64,000 nucleotides of DNA from Gluconacetobacter dulcium (GTDB lineage: Bacteria > Pseudomonadota > Alphaproteobacteria > Acetobacterales > Acetobacteraceae), in contig NZ_JABEQN010000001.1 of NCBI RefSeq assembly GCF_014174165.1, positions 248,001 through 312,000 on the forward strand, read 5' to 3'. The translations under genes were made by a program, and so were the position numbers. Shown one piece after another: positions 9,176 through 18,452 of this stretch. Position 1 is the stretch's first letter, and every line of letters begins with the position of its first letter. Under the pieces are notes generated by a model. The model was given only the letters and a program-made list of their open reading frames with translations. It made no database searches and had not been told where the DNA came from.

Positions 9176-9190
9176 TTTAGAAACCATTAA
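9176..9190. promoter_or_regulatory. Possible CtrA-type box before flgK
   Basis: TTTA-GAAACCA-TTAA matches the alphaproteobacterial CtrA consensus TTAA-N7-TTAA in seven of eight positions and lies about 105 bases before flgK. Because a CtrA-like regulator is encoded nearby, it is a plausible target, but a match this short can arise by chance. Confidence 0.3.
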
Positions 9191-9292
9191 CGGATAGCAA
9201 AATCCATAACATAGTCTCGGGGTCTGCCATATTTCGGCGGCGAACGCGAATGTTCCGCGGACAGGTGGCTAGGTACAGGGAATTTTACAACG

Positions 9293-10945
9293 ATGGATCT
9301 GTTATCCTCTCTCTCGGTAGCCACCAGCGGCCTGAATGCGATCGAATATCAATATTCCGTCACATCCCAGAATGTCGCCAACCAGAGCACCACAGGCTAT
9401 GTGAGCGAGACGGCGACCGTCACGAGCGCCGTCACCGCCGGCGTCGGAAATGGCGTCCGTATCGGCGCGACGCAACTGCATATCAATCAGGCGCTGCAAT
9501 CCGCCCTGTATGCGCAGAATGCCCAGGTCGCATCCTACACCGCGATGGACAATTCACTCACCGCGCTTTCGGCGGTCCAGGGCACGACGGCAGCGAATTC
9601 GACAAACACCACCCCTGCCGGCACCACCAATACGCTGACCGATCAACTGGGCAACGTGCAGGCCGAGCTGACATCGCTGATTTCCACGCCCTTGCAAAGC
9701 GTAGCGCAGACACAGGTGATTACGGGCGCGCAGTCCCTGACCAATACGATCCATACGCTGTCATCGACCTATGCGACCCAGCGCCAGAATGCGCAGGACA
9801 GTGTCGCCTCGACGGTCCCGGCCATCAATTCCGACCTGACGCAGATCGGCGTTCTTTCGCAACAGATCGTGAAGTTCAAGTCGCTCGGCTCCGATACGGC
9901 CGATCTCGAGAATCAGCGCCTGGGGGTCATGACCGACCTGTCGTCGAAGCTGTCGGTCACATTTTCCCAGTCATCGAACGGCGACATGATCGTCCGGACC
10001 GAGGACGGCACGAAACTGCCGACCCGTCCCGACCAGATCGGACTCAGCGACAGTTCACAGAAGCTGCCTTCCACGACCTGGCCGCTCAGCACCAGCGACG
10101 TGACCGTTACATCAGCGATGTCCTACACGGGTGGCAGCACCTCGGCGATCCCCGGCATCATGCTGACCGGCACCGACATTACCTCGCATCTGGCCGGCGG
10201 CACGCTCGGTGCAAACATTACCCTGCGCGACGAGACCTACCCGAAGGCGCAGGCGCAGTTGGATTCGTTCTCCTATACATTGATCAACCGCTTCAATAAC
10301 GCGGGCCTCTCGCTGTTCACGAACGGCACCGATGCCACGGGCACGACCGTGCCCCAATCGTCCAACACGACGCAAACGACACCGGCCGGCATCGTCGGCC
10401 TGTCCTCCGCGATCAGCGTCAGCACCATGTATGTCAATACACCGTCTCTGCTGACGACAACGACGACCACAACCGACAACGCAGGCAACAAGACGACGAC
10501 GGCCGCCACCAATACGACCACCGGCACGACAACGGCCGGCGATTCGACCATCATTCAGCAGGTTCTCAGCCAGGCATTCGGCACCAGCGCCGCCAATGTC
10601 AGCGACCAGACCAGTTCCGGCGGCCCTGATCTCGCGGCCCCGACAAACAATCTGGGCGTGAACGGAAATATCTCGACCGGCTATACCGGCGCCCAGGGGC
10701 TGCTTCAGTTGGCCACGGCGCTCACGTCGGACCAGGGCGCGACCATCGCGGCGACCAGCAGCAATCTGGCGGCCAGCACATCGGTCCAGACCGTCCTGCA
10801 GGCAAAAGTCGCGGATGTCTCCGGCGTCAACGTCAATGACGAACTGGCCAAGGTCGTGGCCTTGCAGAACGCCTACACTGCCAACGCCAAGATCGTATCC
10901 GCAGTCCAGACAATGTTTACCGCGTTTCTGAACGCCATCAACTAA
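9293..10945 (+). CDS. flgK: Flagellar hook-associated protein 1 FlgK
   Basis: 550 residues. FlgK forms the first hook-filament junction layer. The N-terminus MDLLSSLSVATSGLNAIEYQYSVTSQNVANQSTTGY is the FlgK version of the rod/hook signature (quoted over two pieces: SGLNAIEYQYSVTSQNVAN and STTGY). The central region has the FlgK coiled-coil (VPAINSDLTQIGVLSQQIVKF, LENQRLGVMTDLSSKL) and the end has DELAKVVALQNAYTANAKIV, the conserved C-terminal helix. A Thr-rich insert around residues 385-415 is unusual and probably part of the exposed variable domain. Translation is followed 23 bases later by flgL. Confidence 0.92.
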   Translation: MDLLSSLSVATSGLNAIEYQYSVTSQNVANQSTTGYVSETATVTSAVTAGVGNGVRIGATQLHINQALQSALYAQNAQVASYTAMDNSLTALSAVQGTTAANSTNTTPAGTTNTLTDQLGNVQAELTSLISTPLQSVAQTQVITGAQSLTNTIHTLSSTYATQRQNAQDSVASTVPAINSDLTQIGVLSQQIVKFKSLGSDTADLENQRLGVMTDLSSKLSVTFSQSSNGDMIVRTEDGTKLPTRPDQIGLSDSSQKLPSTTWPLSTSDVTVTSAMSYTGGSTSAIPGIMLTGTDITSHLAGGTLGANITLRDETYPKAQAQLDSFSYTLINRFNNAGLSLFTNGTDATGTTVPQSSNTTQTTPAGIVGLSSAISVSTMYVNTPSLLTTTTTTTDNAGNKTTTAATNTTTGTTTAGDSTIIQQVLSQAFGTSAANVSDQTSSGGPDLAAPTNNLGVNGNISTGYTGAQGLLQLATALTSDQGATIAATSSNLAASTSVQTVLQAKVADVSGVNVNDELAKVVALQNAYTANAKIVSAVQTMFTAFLNAIN

Positions 10946-10968
10946 TACAAGATCGGGATAGAAAACTG

Positions 10969-12066
10969 ATGAGTTCGGCAATCAATCAATATGGCGGCGG
11001 CGCGCCCTCACTGATTCTTTCCGCCGGCATCAAGGCTATGTCCCTCCAACAGGAAACCCTCACCTGGCAGGCCAGCAACGGCACCATTGCTCCGACCTTC
11101 GCCGGCCTCGGTTCCACACGATCGACAGCGATCAGCCTCACGCCGAAAATCACCCAGATCAAGGCATGGCAATCCAATATCACGAATGCGCAGACCGACC
11201 TGACCGTCACGGCCAGCGCCCTGGCCCAGCTTGTCTCACAAGCCCAGGCCATGGCGACAAGCCTGCTCAGTGTTTCCGGCACAACCGAGACCAGCGCGGT
11301 ATCGGCCGTGGCCGAACAGGCCACAAGTTCCCTCTCCGCCCTCAAGAGCGTCCTCAATACGACCAGCGGTTCGACTTATATCTTTTCCGGAACCGATACC
11401 AACACGCCGACGATCGCCGGCTCGGAGCCGCTCGCGAACAGCAAGCTCGCAACGACGATTTCTGGCATCATGAACGCGCTCTCCACCGATGGCGCGACAT
11501 CGGCACTGCAACAGGCCACGACGGCCGCCGGAACGAACGATGCGTCTTCCAGCGATCCGCTCTCTGTCTTTGCCTCGTCCATTTCGGTTTCAGCCAATTC
11601 GGCCAAGGACCAGCAGCGTGTCACGGTGACGAACAACGACTCGACGACAAATGTCGGTATCGTCGCGACACAAAGCTCGACGACCTCCGCAGCGTCCTCG
11701 ACATCGACGGGATCGCCGATCCGCGACCTGATGCGCGACATGATGATGACCTCGGCCATGGGTGGCATGTCATCATCGACAAGCGGCTTTTCAGACATGG
11801 CGAAGCAGCTTTATTCGTCACTGCAAACCACCATCAGCCAACTCACCGAACTGGAAGCGTCGGTCGGCACCACCCAGAATAACCTGACGGCACAATCGAG
11901 CCTGCTGACCAATGTCCAGTCGACGCTGGAAGATCAGCTTGACGATTCCATGGGTGTCGATCCCGCTGTCGTCGCCACCCAGGTCGCATCCGTCAAATTG
12001 CAGCTTGAAGTCTCCTACAAGCTGGTTGCCGATATGAAGGGCATGACGCTGGCAGATTATATCTAA
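10969..12066 (+). CDS. flgL: Flagellar hook-associated protein 3 FlgL
   Basis: 365 residues. FlgL forms the second junction layer between hook and filament and is flagellin-like. The N-terminal helix includes LSAGIKAMSLQQETLTWQASNG, and there is the FlgL/flagellin-like STYIFSGTDTNTPTI segment about a third of the way along. The C-terminal helix (SSLLTNVQSTLEDQLDDSMGVDPAVVATQVASVKLQLEVSYK, in part LEDQLDDSMGVDPAVVATQ) matches FlgL ends. Tight linkage behind flgK supports this over a flagellin. It appears to be the last gene of the flgK operon. Confidence 0.88.
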   Translation: MSSAINQYGGGAPSLILSAGIKAMSLQQETLTWQASNGTIAPTFAGLGSTRSTAISLTPKITQIKAWQSNITNAQTDLTVTASALAQLVSQAQAMATSLLSVSGTTETSAVSAVAEQATSSLSALKSVLNTTSGSTYIFSGTDTNTPTIAGSEPLANSKLATTISGIMNALSTDGATSALQQATTAAGTNDASSSDPLSVFASSISVSANSAKDQQRVTVTNNDSTTNVGIVATQSSTTSAASSTSTGSPIRDLMRDMMMTSAMGGMSSSTSGFSDMAKQLYSSLQTTISQLTELEASVGTTQNNLTAQSSLLTNVQSTLEDQLDDSMGVDPAVVATQVASVKLQLEVSYKLVADMKGMTLADYI

Positions 12067-12350
12067 TCTTCGCAGGCTTTAGCCTTTCCGCACACGATCC
12101 AGCGACCAGCAAAACGCACCCTGATATCCGCACGTTTCCTCTCCAGACGATAGCGTGCCGATATCAGGCCCAACCTTCTTGCTTCGATGCCGGCTTTGTC
12201 GGCGCTGTCCGGCCATCAGCTGTTTTCATCGCTCTGAAGCGCATCCTTCCATCTTCCGTCAGAACATGCAGCCGTCAGGCCGATTTCCCGAAAAATCGCG
12301 CACCTCCGTCGCCATTTTTCTTCTCCCAAGAGCATAAGGGGTGCACGTCA

Positions 12351-13787
12351 TTGTCCCAGACAGTCGGGTCTTCTGCGGAACAGGCGCTTCATCCCGAAGA
12401 CAGCGCCGAGGCATTGCAGCTTGCCGGACGCCTGCACGAGGCCGCGGCAGCCTATCAGATCCGGCTGGCATCCACCCCGAACGATCCCAGAACCCTGAGC
12501 AATTACGGCGGACTGTTAAACGCAAGCAGCCGTTTTGACGACGCATACATAGTCCTCACCCGGTCGATTGCGCTCGACCCGACCCAACCCGATGCATGGT
12601 CCAACCTGGGCAACACATTGCTGCACCTGGCACGCTACGATGACGCGATCGCGGCATACAGAAACTGCCTGCAACGCAATCCGGCGCACGCCCTGGCCCT
12701 GAGCAATCTCGGCTTGCTCCTCGACCATCGCGGCGCACATGAACTGGCCCAGAAATTTCATCAGGTCGCCATACAGCTTTCACCCGACAACGTGCATACA
12801 CGCACCAACTATGCCATCTCACTACTGGCGCAGGGCGATTATGTCGCCGGTTTTCGAGAATATGAGTGGCGTTGGACAACGCACAGTTCGCGCAGCTACG
12901 GCATGACGGTACCACAATGGAAAGGCGAGGATTTCCCAGGCCGTACCCTCATGATCCATACCGAGGGCGGCTTTGGCGACATGATCCAGTTCTCCCGCTT
13001 CATTCCCTTGGCCGCCCAGCGGGGCGGCCATGTCATCGTCCGGGCACGGAAGGAATTGCTGACCCTGCTGCGGCAATCTTTTCCCGAACAGCAGTTTTTT
13101 TCCGAAGACGACGTGGTGCCGCCGCACGATCTCCAATGCCCTGTGCTGAGCCTGCCCTTCGCACTGAGCACGACCCTGGCGACCATCCCCGGCGCCGGCG
13201 GCTTTCTTCACGCAGATGCGCAAAAGACATCCTTTTGGCACCAGATGTTTCATCAGGACGACGCAGCAAACGGGGCACGTCCCGATCCCCTCCGCGTCGG
13301 TCTGGTATGGGCAGGCGCTCCGCATCCCGAGATCCAGGCGGCCGAACTGGCCGACCGGCGACGTTCGACCGACCTTGCAACCTTCGCGCCTCTAGCCCGG
13401 ACAGATGCGAATATTCTATTCTACAGCCTACAAATCGGCGAAAAATCCTGGCAGGCCCGAACCCCGCCTACCGGCATGCATCTGGTCGATCATACCCCCC
13501 TGTTGCACGATTTCAGCGACACTGCCGCGCTGGTCAATGCGCTCGACCTGGTAATCGCCGTTGACACATCAACCGCGCATGTCGCGGCCGGACTGGGCAA
13601 GCCGGTCTGGATGCTGTCTCGCTACGACCAATGCTGGCGCTGGCTTTCCGGCCGCACCGATTCCCCATGGTATGACAGCCTGCGCATCTATCAGCAGGCC
13701 GTACCTCTCGACTGGTCGGACCCGATCCGCCACATCGTCGCTGACCTTCAGGTCCTTGCGGCACCTCATCGCCGCCCGCCAGCTTGA
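12351..13787 (+). CDS. TPR-glycosyltransferase fusion, possible flagellin modification enzyme
   Basis: 478 residues from a TTG with AAGGGG nine bases upstream. Residues 15-165 are tetratricopeptide repeats (for example AWSNLGNTLLHLARYDDAIAAYRNCLQRNPAHALALSNLG, seen as two full motifs). From about 195 the chain looks like a GT-B glycosyltransferase of the heptosyltransferase type: GEGFGD-like TEGGFGDMIQFSRF near residue 203, LRVGLVWAG near 320, and the nucleotide-sugar end LVIAVDTSTAHVAAGLGKPVW near 400. It follows flgL directly. TPR-glycosyltransferases such as FlmG of Caulobacter modify flagellin, so that role is inferred from context. A role in another glycan is the alternative. Confidence 0.8.
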   Translation: MSQTVGSSAEQALHPEDSAEALQLAGRLHEAAAAYQIRLASTPNDPRTLSNYGGLLNASSRFDDAYIVLTRSIALDPTQPDAWSNLGNTLLHLARYDDAIAAYRNCLQRNPAHALALSNLGLLLDHRGAHELAQKFHQVAIQLSPDNVHTRTNYAISLLAQGDYVAGFREYEWRWTTHSSRSYGMTVPQWKGEDFPGRTLMIHTEGGFGDMIQFSRFIPLAAQRGGHVIVRARKELLTLLRQSFPEQQFFSEDDVVPPHDLQCPVLSLPFALSTTLATIPGAGGFLHADAQKTSFWHQMFHQDDAANGARPDPLRVGLVWAGAPHPEIQAAELADRRRSTDLATFAPLARTDANILFYSLQIGEKSWQARTPPTGMHLVDHTPLLHDFSDTAALVNALDLVIAVDTSTAHVAAGLGKPVWMLSRYDQCWRWLSGRTDSPWYDSLRIYQQAVPLDWSDPIRHIVADLQVLAAPHRRPPA

Positions 13788-13861
13788 ACTGAACCGTCAC
13801 GCGTACGATCACCGCACCGCCTCCGGTCGCGTCACCCGTCGCATCAGGCGACGGACATTTC

Positions 13862-13907
13862 CCCAAAAACAATACGGCGCAGTGGCCATAAGCCACTGCG
13901 CCGTATT
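13862..13907 (-). terminator. Strong terminator between convergent genes
   Basis: A perfect 16-bp stem (AATACGGCGCAGTGGC and its complement) with a 5-base loop spans 13871-13907. Read leftward it is followed by GTTTTTGGGG, so it ends the TonB receptor transcript. The same stem may also stop the rightward transcript. Confidence 0.85.
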
Positions 13908-13958
13908 CCGCTTGATGGGATCATCCCCGCAGGCACGATCCCGAAGAGGCTATAGAGA

Positions 13959-16484
13959 TCAGAAATCGCTACCGATCGTGGCCATCGCCGCGAAAGGCGA
14001 CGCGATCGAGTAGTTCGGATAACTGGCCCCGATCTTCCTGCCGTTCACACCGACGGTCGCCACCGCATTGCCCTGCGGCGAGGTGACATAACCGAGATAG
14101 CGGTTGTCGGAGATATTCTGTAGGTTCAGGCGGATCTCCGGGTTCTGGAAGAAACCGAGCTTCGGCAAACGATACCCGACATGGATGTTCATGCGAACAT
14201 AACCAGGGATGCTCTGGTCATTCATGAACGTCGAATACTGCCGCGCCACATATTTCAGGTTGAACCCGGCGAACGCATGGCCATCATCGTAATCGAGGCC
14301 GAAACCAACCTGGTATTGCGGTGCCTGCGGCGCGATCTTGCCCTTGGTCCGCAGATAGTCGCCACCGGCGGGCATGTTGCTGTCGGTCACGGCATGCAGA
14401 TACTCGAACGAGGCATACGGGCGCAGATGATAGCGCAGCGGCGCCGTTCCCACCTCAACGTCGATACCGTCGGCATGCGAACTACCGGCATTGATGTTGG
14501 TCGTAGTCACCTGGTCCGGCAGCAATTGGGTATAAAGGCGACCAGTGAAGGCATAATGGAAATAAGTCACCGCCGCCGAGATCAGGCTATCCTGATAACG
14601 CCAACCAGCTTCCTCGGAAATCGAGATTTCAGGCGCCTGCTTGGGGTTGGGCACCGTGCTGTAGCCGTGCGTCTTCGTGTTGTATGTACCAGAATCATAA
14701 AGCGAATAGTTCTGCGGCATACGGAAATTGGTCGAAACCGAGGCGAAGACCTGGTTGTGCGCGTCGATCTTGTAGCGGATCGCACCGGTCGGCAGCGCCA
14801 CCCGGTAATTGGTGGTGACATATTTCTGCGATGGCATCGGCAGATAGTTGCTGCCACTGCGATCGACGATGGCATATTTCAGCCCGGCATCGATCGTCAG
14901 GCGGTTATTCAGAAGCGAGAGCTGATCACCGATAAATGGCGTATGAACCCGGGTCTGCGTGAACGAATCACGATACTGGAGGGTCTCGCCGCGATACGGA
15001 CCGCTGGTGATGACCAGGTTGCCGGTATCGTCCGCCGAATTCAACGGCGCGCCATCCTCGCCGACCCGGCTGTAGGGCGACGTCTGGGTCTGCTTGGAAT
15101 ATTCGAACCAGTAACCGATCATCAGCCGGTTGACGCCGGTGGTCAGGGTGACCTTGGCCGTGTTGCCCGGACGATAGGTCTGGGTCAGGCTGGTGTAGTA
15201 GAACGGATAGGTTCCCGACGTCACGCCATCGACCGACCCGGTCACCGTCTGTCCGACCACCGACATCTTGTTGGCGCTACAGGCATTGCCGTCGAGGCAA
15301 TAGGTCGACAGGCCGCCACCGCCGCCGCCATACCCGTACCAGAAATACGGCGTATCGGTCAGCACCACGCCATGGCCCAGGTTGAACGTCGAAGGCATCG
15401 AGGAATAGATGTTCGTAAACGGATTGGGGTGCAGCTTGTAGTAGTTGCTGTTGTAGGTCTTCGTCCCGTTCGGCGAGACCGTATAGGGGATGGCACTGTA
15501 GTTCGCCGGCGGGCTTAGCGGGTTCACGCCCTTGTCGCCATACTGCTTATACTGGTCCCAGGAAGACAGCGAGACAGCCCGATAGGCATTGTTTTCCATA
15601 CCGTTGCCGACTACAGCCCACGACCAGCGGTTGCCGTCGCCCCAGTCGGAGACGAGCTTCATTTCGCCGTGCTTCTTGTCCTCGACACCGGGGCCGCGCC
15701 AATGGTCCTGACGCGCCTGCGAGTATGAGAAATAGGCCCGCAGGTTGGTATTGCCCAGATAACCGGTATCGAAGCGCAGGAAGCCGCGCGTGCCATTGTA
15801 CGAGCCGTAGCTCATATTGACATGGCCACCCATCTTCGCCTTCGGGTCGATCATGTACATATCGACAGTGCCGCCCGTGGCACTCAGATGCGGACTGTCG
15901 AGATCCGCCGAACCCTGGGCCACGCGGATCGTCTTCAGATTTTCCGAGTCCACGATTTCCTGCGGGTAAACGGCGAAGTTCCCGATATCATTGATCGGGA
16001 AACCTTCAAGCGTGAAGCCCATCTGGCTTTCGGTCAGACCGCGTACCGACATGTTTCCGCCCGTCATCCCCATCGGGTCGGTGTCGGAGGTATTGACGCC
16101 GGGCAGCAGCGCGATCAGCTGCATCGGGTTTTCCGCCGGATTCTGCTTGGCGATCCAGTCGCGGGTAACGGCCGAGATGGATTTCGGCGCATCTTCCTTA
16201 CCCATCAGGCCGCCACCGAACGCGCGACCGGTCACACCGTCGCCCAGGGTCCGGACGCCGCGTACCTCGATGCGTTCCTGATCGGTCGGCTCGGTCGCCC
16301 CCAGCATCGTCGCGCGTGCGTCGGCCACCTTCTCGGCGGGACGTGCCTCTCTGGTCGCGGGCGCCTTGGCAACCGGCTTGGATGCCGACGGCGCAACGTC
16401 CTGCGCGAACGCAGCTCCCCCCATCGACGAAAGCACAGTCGAAGACACCAGAGCGAGCATCGTCGACCTGATATAGTTTGTCAT
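13959..16484 (-). CDS. TonB-dependent outer membrane receptor
   Basis: 841 residues from the ATG at 16484, which has GGAGA six bases upstream; the longer frame to 16580 lacks such support. Residues 1-28 are a signal peptide ending AAFAQ. A short Lys/Ala/Pro-rich linker follows, then the plug domain (about 75-210) with QERIEVRGVR, LLPGVNTSD, and SVRGLTESQMGFTLEGFPIND, then a long beta-barrel with the final aromatic residue (SDF) expected for outer membrane insertion. Inside the barrel is a Gly run (YGYGGGGGGLSTY) and a Cys pair probably forming a disulfide in an outer loop. TonB receptors take up siderophores, vitamins, sugars or metals. The substrate cannot be told, as no transport or regulatory gene is next to it. 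Confidence 0.92.
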   Translation of the reverse strand: MTNYIRSTMLALVSSTVLSSMGGAAFAQDVAPSASKPVAKAPATREARPAEKVADARATMLGATEPTDQERIEVRGVRTLGDGVTGRAFGGGLMGKEDAPKSISAVTRDWIAKQNPAENPMQLIALLPGVNTSDTDPMGMTGGNMSVRGLTESQMGFTLEGFPINDIGNFAVYPQEIVDSENLKTIRVAQGSADLDSPHLSATGGTVDMYMIDPKAKMGGHVNMSYGSYNGTRGFLRFDTGYLGNTNLRAYFSYSQARQDHWRGPGVEDKKHGEMKLVSDWGDGNRWSWAVVGNGMENNAYRAVSLSSWDQYKQYGDKGVNPLSPPANYSAIPYTVSPNGTKTYNSNYYKLHPNPFTNIYSSMPSTFNLGHGVVLTDTPYFWYGYGGGGGGLSTYCLDGNACSANKMSVVGQTVTGSVDGVTSGTYPFYYTSLTQTYRPGNTAKVTLTTGVNRLMIGYWFEYSKQTQTSPYSRVGEDGAPLNSADDTGNLVITSGPYRGETLQYRDSFTQTRVHTPFIGDQLSLLNNRLTIDAGLKYAIVDRSGSNYLPMPSQKYVTTNYRVALPTGAIRYKIDAHNQVFASVSTNFRMPQNYSLYDSGTYNTKTHGYSTVPNPKQAPEISISEEAGWRYQDSLISAAVTYFHYAFTGRLYTQLLPDQVTTTNINAGSSHADGIDVEVGTAPLRYHLRPYASFEYLHAVTDSNMPAGGDYLRTKGKIAPQAPQYQVGFGLDYDDGHAFAGFNLKYVARQYSTFMNDQSIPGYVRMNIHVGYRLPKLGFFQNPEIRLNLQNISDNRYLGYVTSPQGNAVATVGVNGRKIGASYPNYSIASPFAAMATIGSDF

Positions 16485-17086
16485 ACAATCTCCATTGATG
16501 AAAGATGACCCCCCGAGGTCATTTTTCCGGGAACCTGACCGATTGGTCTGGTTTTGTATAGAGAGCAGCAGAAATTTCATTAATTATTCAAACTCATTTT
16601 TAAAAACGAATGAAAAATCCGTTGCGCGTGACAAAGTTGCAACAAACGTCTCCTTGCCCGGCCCCCTGTCGCCCCGCACGATCTATTGCCGTTTTCCCGA
16701 CATGCTTCCCAGGTCCTCATTGCCGCGGCAATCGCAAACATCCGTTTATTTAATTGTTTTTATTGCCGTTTTAACTCGGGCAAATCAGCCTGATGAAGCA
16801 GGTGCTCCATCCTGCCCCGCCCTGCCACCGATGCTCCGGTCGTCGCACGATATACTCCGACGTCGAAGCTCACTGCGGCCAACATCACACACATAATTCC
16901 GGTAAAGAAACAATAATCCCTCCCCCCGGGTTCTGCCTCATGCGACTGCCGCCGATTCGATTGCCACCAACGGCTTCGGCGCCGACAGGACAGGACAGGT
17001 CGGGGCGCGTTGTGTACGTCCTGCCGATGCAAAGGGAGGGGAAGCAAACCACCCGGCCGTTTAGCGGCCCGCCGAAATCCGGCGCT
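16485..17086. other. Gene-free region with AT-rich promoter-like stretches
   Basis: About 600 bases without a supported gene; the open frames are GC-driven shadows. AT-rich patches at about 16560-16620 and 16738-16780 stand out from the GC-rich surroundings. The first lies about 80-130 bases before the leftward TonB receptor and is the likely promoter and operator area, for example for an iron regulator, though I see no clear Fur box. Confidence 0.4.
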
Positions 17087-17467
17087 TCAGAAGATATCCT
17101 GCCCCTTCCTGCCCTGCGGCGGCCGGTGGCAACCGCGGCACAACCGAACAGGGCCAGCCGTGCCATGCTCGCGACGACGCGCCAGATGGCAACCCTCACA
17201 GAAATCATGAAATGTCGACAATGCCAGGGCCGCCTGATCCGGCCGCGTCCGGTGACAACCGATGCATGTCCGGTCGGGGGCGGAAGCCAGCGCGGGCTCC
17301 AGCACGTCATGATGGCACTGCACACAATTATAGGCCGCGTGGTCGCGATGCATGAACACGACCGGGATCGGCATCGCGTGGCTGATGCCCGACCCACACC
17401 ACCATGCCACGCCGCCCCCGAGGCCAAGAATCGCGGCCAGTACCCAGACAGGGAGCCACTCCTTCAT
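17087..17467 (-). CDS. Four-heme cytochrome c (c3/c7-like)
   Basis: 126 residues from the ATG at 17467. One N-terminal hydrophobic helix (VWVLAAILGLGGGVAWW) acts as signal anchor, so the rest faces the periplasm. Four CxxCH heme motifs are seen: CVQCH, CIGCH, CEGCH and CRGCH, and the opening PVVFMHRDHAAYNCVQCHH is typical of the class III cytochrome c3 group. It overlaps the upstream membrane gene by four bases (ATGA), so the two products probably form an electron-transfer pair. Such small multiheme cytochromes are unusual for acetic acid bacteria. The partner and final acceptor are not evident. Confidence 0.85.
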   Translation of the reverse strand: MKEWLPVWVLAAILGLGGGVAWWCGSGISHAMPIPVVFMHRDHAAYNCVQCHHDVLEPALASAPDRTCIGCHRTRPDQAALALSTFHDFCEGCHLARRREHGTAGPVRLCRGCHRPPQGRKGQDIF

Positions 17468-18174
17468 GGCGCCAGCCACTGGCTGAGACGCACGCCATAG
17501 AGAACGCAGACACCCAGCGAGACACCGCCAACCACCATTGCCAGCCGAACGGCGACAGGCGCGGTATGACGGCGCCGATGCCCGGCAGGCCGGGGCAACC
17601 TGCCATAGCGGCCCACCCACGGCAGGGCGGCGCAGCAGGCGGCGATCACCGACAGCGCGATCATCTGCTCCCTTGCCCGCACATGCAGGCGAGCCCCCGT
17701 GATATGAAAGCTGGCCGTGCCGAGCAGGACGACTGCCATCAGCCCATGCGCCTGACGAAAGCGTGCCGCTTTCCGCCAGATCCGACCGCGCAGGGCATGA
17801 AAGGACGGACCGATGGCCAAAGCGGCCAGCGGCAACCCCGCAAGGCCCGCCAGCATGTAGCCCGGACCACCCGGCAGAAGGTAGCGACCCGTCAATGGTT
17901 CGGCCCACAGCGACAGGCCGACATGCAGAACGATGAACCCACCCGCGACGCACCCGAGCAGGCGATGCGCAACGGTAAAAAACTTGCCGTCATTGAAAGG
18001 AAACCGCAGCGGGCGCCCCGTCAGGAAAAACAGGAAGGCCACCAACACATAGGCGATGAAGCCGCAGGCCATCGCACCATCCCATGACGGAGCATTGGCA
18101 GGCAGATCCGCGCCGATGAAGAAGACCGAGGCCAACAGCCCGCACAACACCAGAAACGGCAGAAGAATGATCAC
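17464..18174 (-). CDS. Cytochrome b-like integral membrane protein, ferric-reductase type
   Basis: 236 residues from a GTG at 18174 preceded by a strong GGAGGGG; the longer frame to 18324 has no such site and its first 50 residues are basic and unlike a membrane protein. Six or so hydrophobic helices are predicted (LPFLVLCGLLASVFFIG, GAMACGFIAYVLVAFLFFL, and others). Histidines sit inside helices: FFTVAHRLLGCVAGGFIVLHVGL and FRQAHGLMAVVLLGTASFHITG, as in b-heme binding membrane domains of the ferric reductase or cytochrome b561 type. Quinol oxidation or electron delivery to the four-heme cytochrome encoded just downstream is the likely job. Exact family uncertain. Confidence 0.7.
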   Translation of the reverse strand: MIILLPFLVLCGLLASVFFIGADLPANAPSWDGAMACGFIAYVLVAFLFFLTGRPLRFPFNDGKFFTVAHRLLGCVAGGFIVLHVGLSLWAEPLTGRYLLPGGPGYMLAGLAGLPLAALAIGPSFHALRGRIWRKAARFRQAHGLMAVVLLGTASFHITGARLHVRAREQMIALSVIAACCAALPWVGRYGRLPRPAGHRRRHTAPVAVRLAMVVGGVSLGVCVLYGVRLSQWLAP

Positions 18175-18452
18175 GCGCCCCTCCGCGCCGGCACGATACG
18201 GCCTCGGCGTGCCGGTCGCCCTCCGGCGGCATCGGCTCCCATCCGTCAGGCCGCGAATAAGAATGACATCGAAACAATAGAACGAACAGGCCGCGATGCC
18301 GACGATATCGGATCGAGGCCGCAAATTTTATCACCACATTGGATCGTTGATTAAAATAAATACCGCATTATGATGCGTCTGACTTCGAGGGCCGACCTGT
18401 TTGTCGCATATCGACCGTACATGATGGTTTTTAACCCGCCGGAATTCCCGTA

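Noticed and set aside
13959-15518. Rightward 445-residue open frame inside the TonB receptor gene (14181-15518) and similar 805- and 691-residue frames at 22314 and 26550
   Set aside because: Shadows of the TonB receptor and porin genes, with Arg/His-rich compositions typical of antisense frames in GC-rich DNA.
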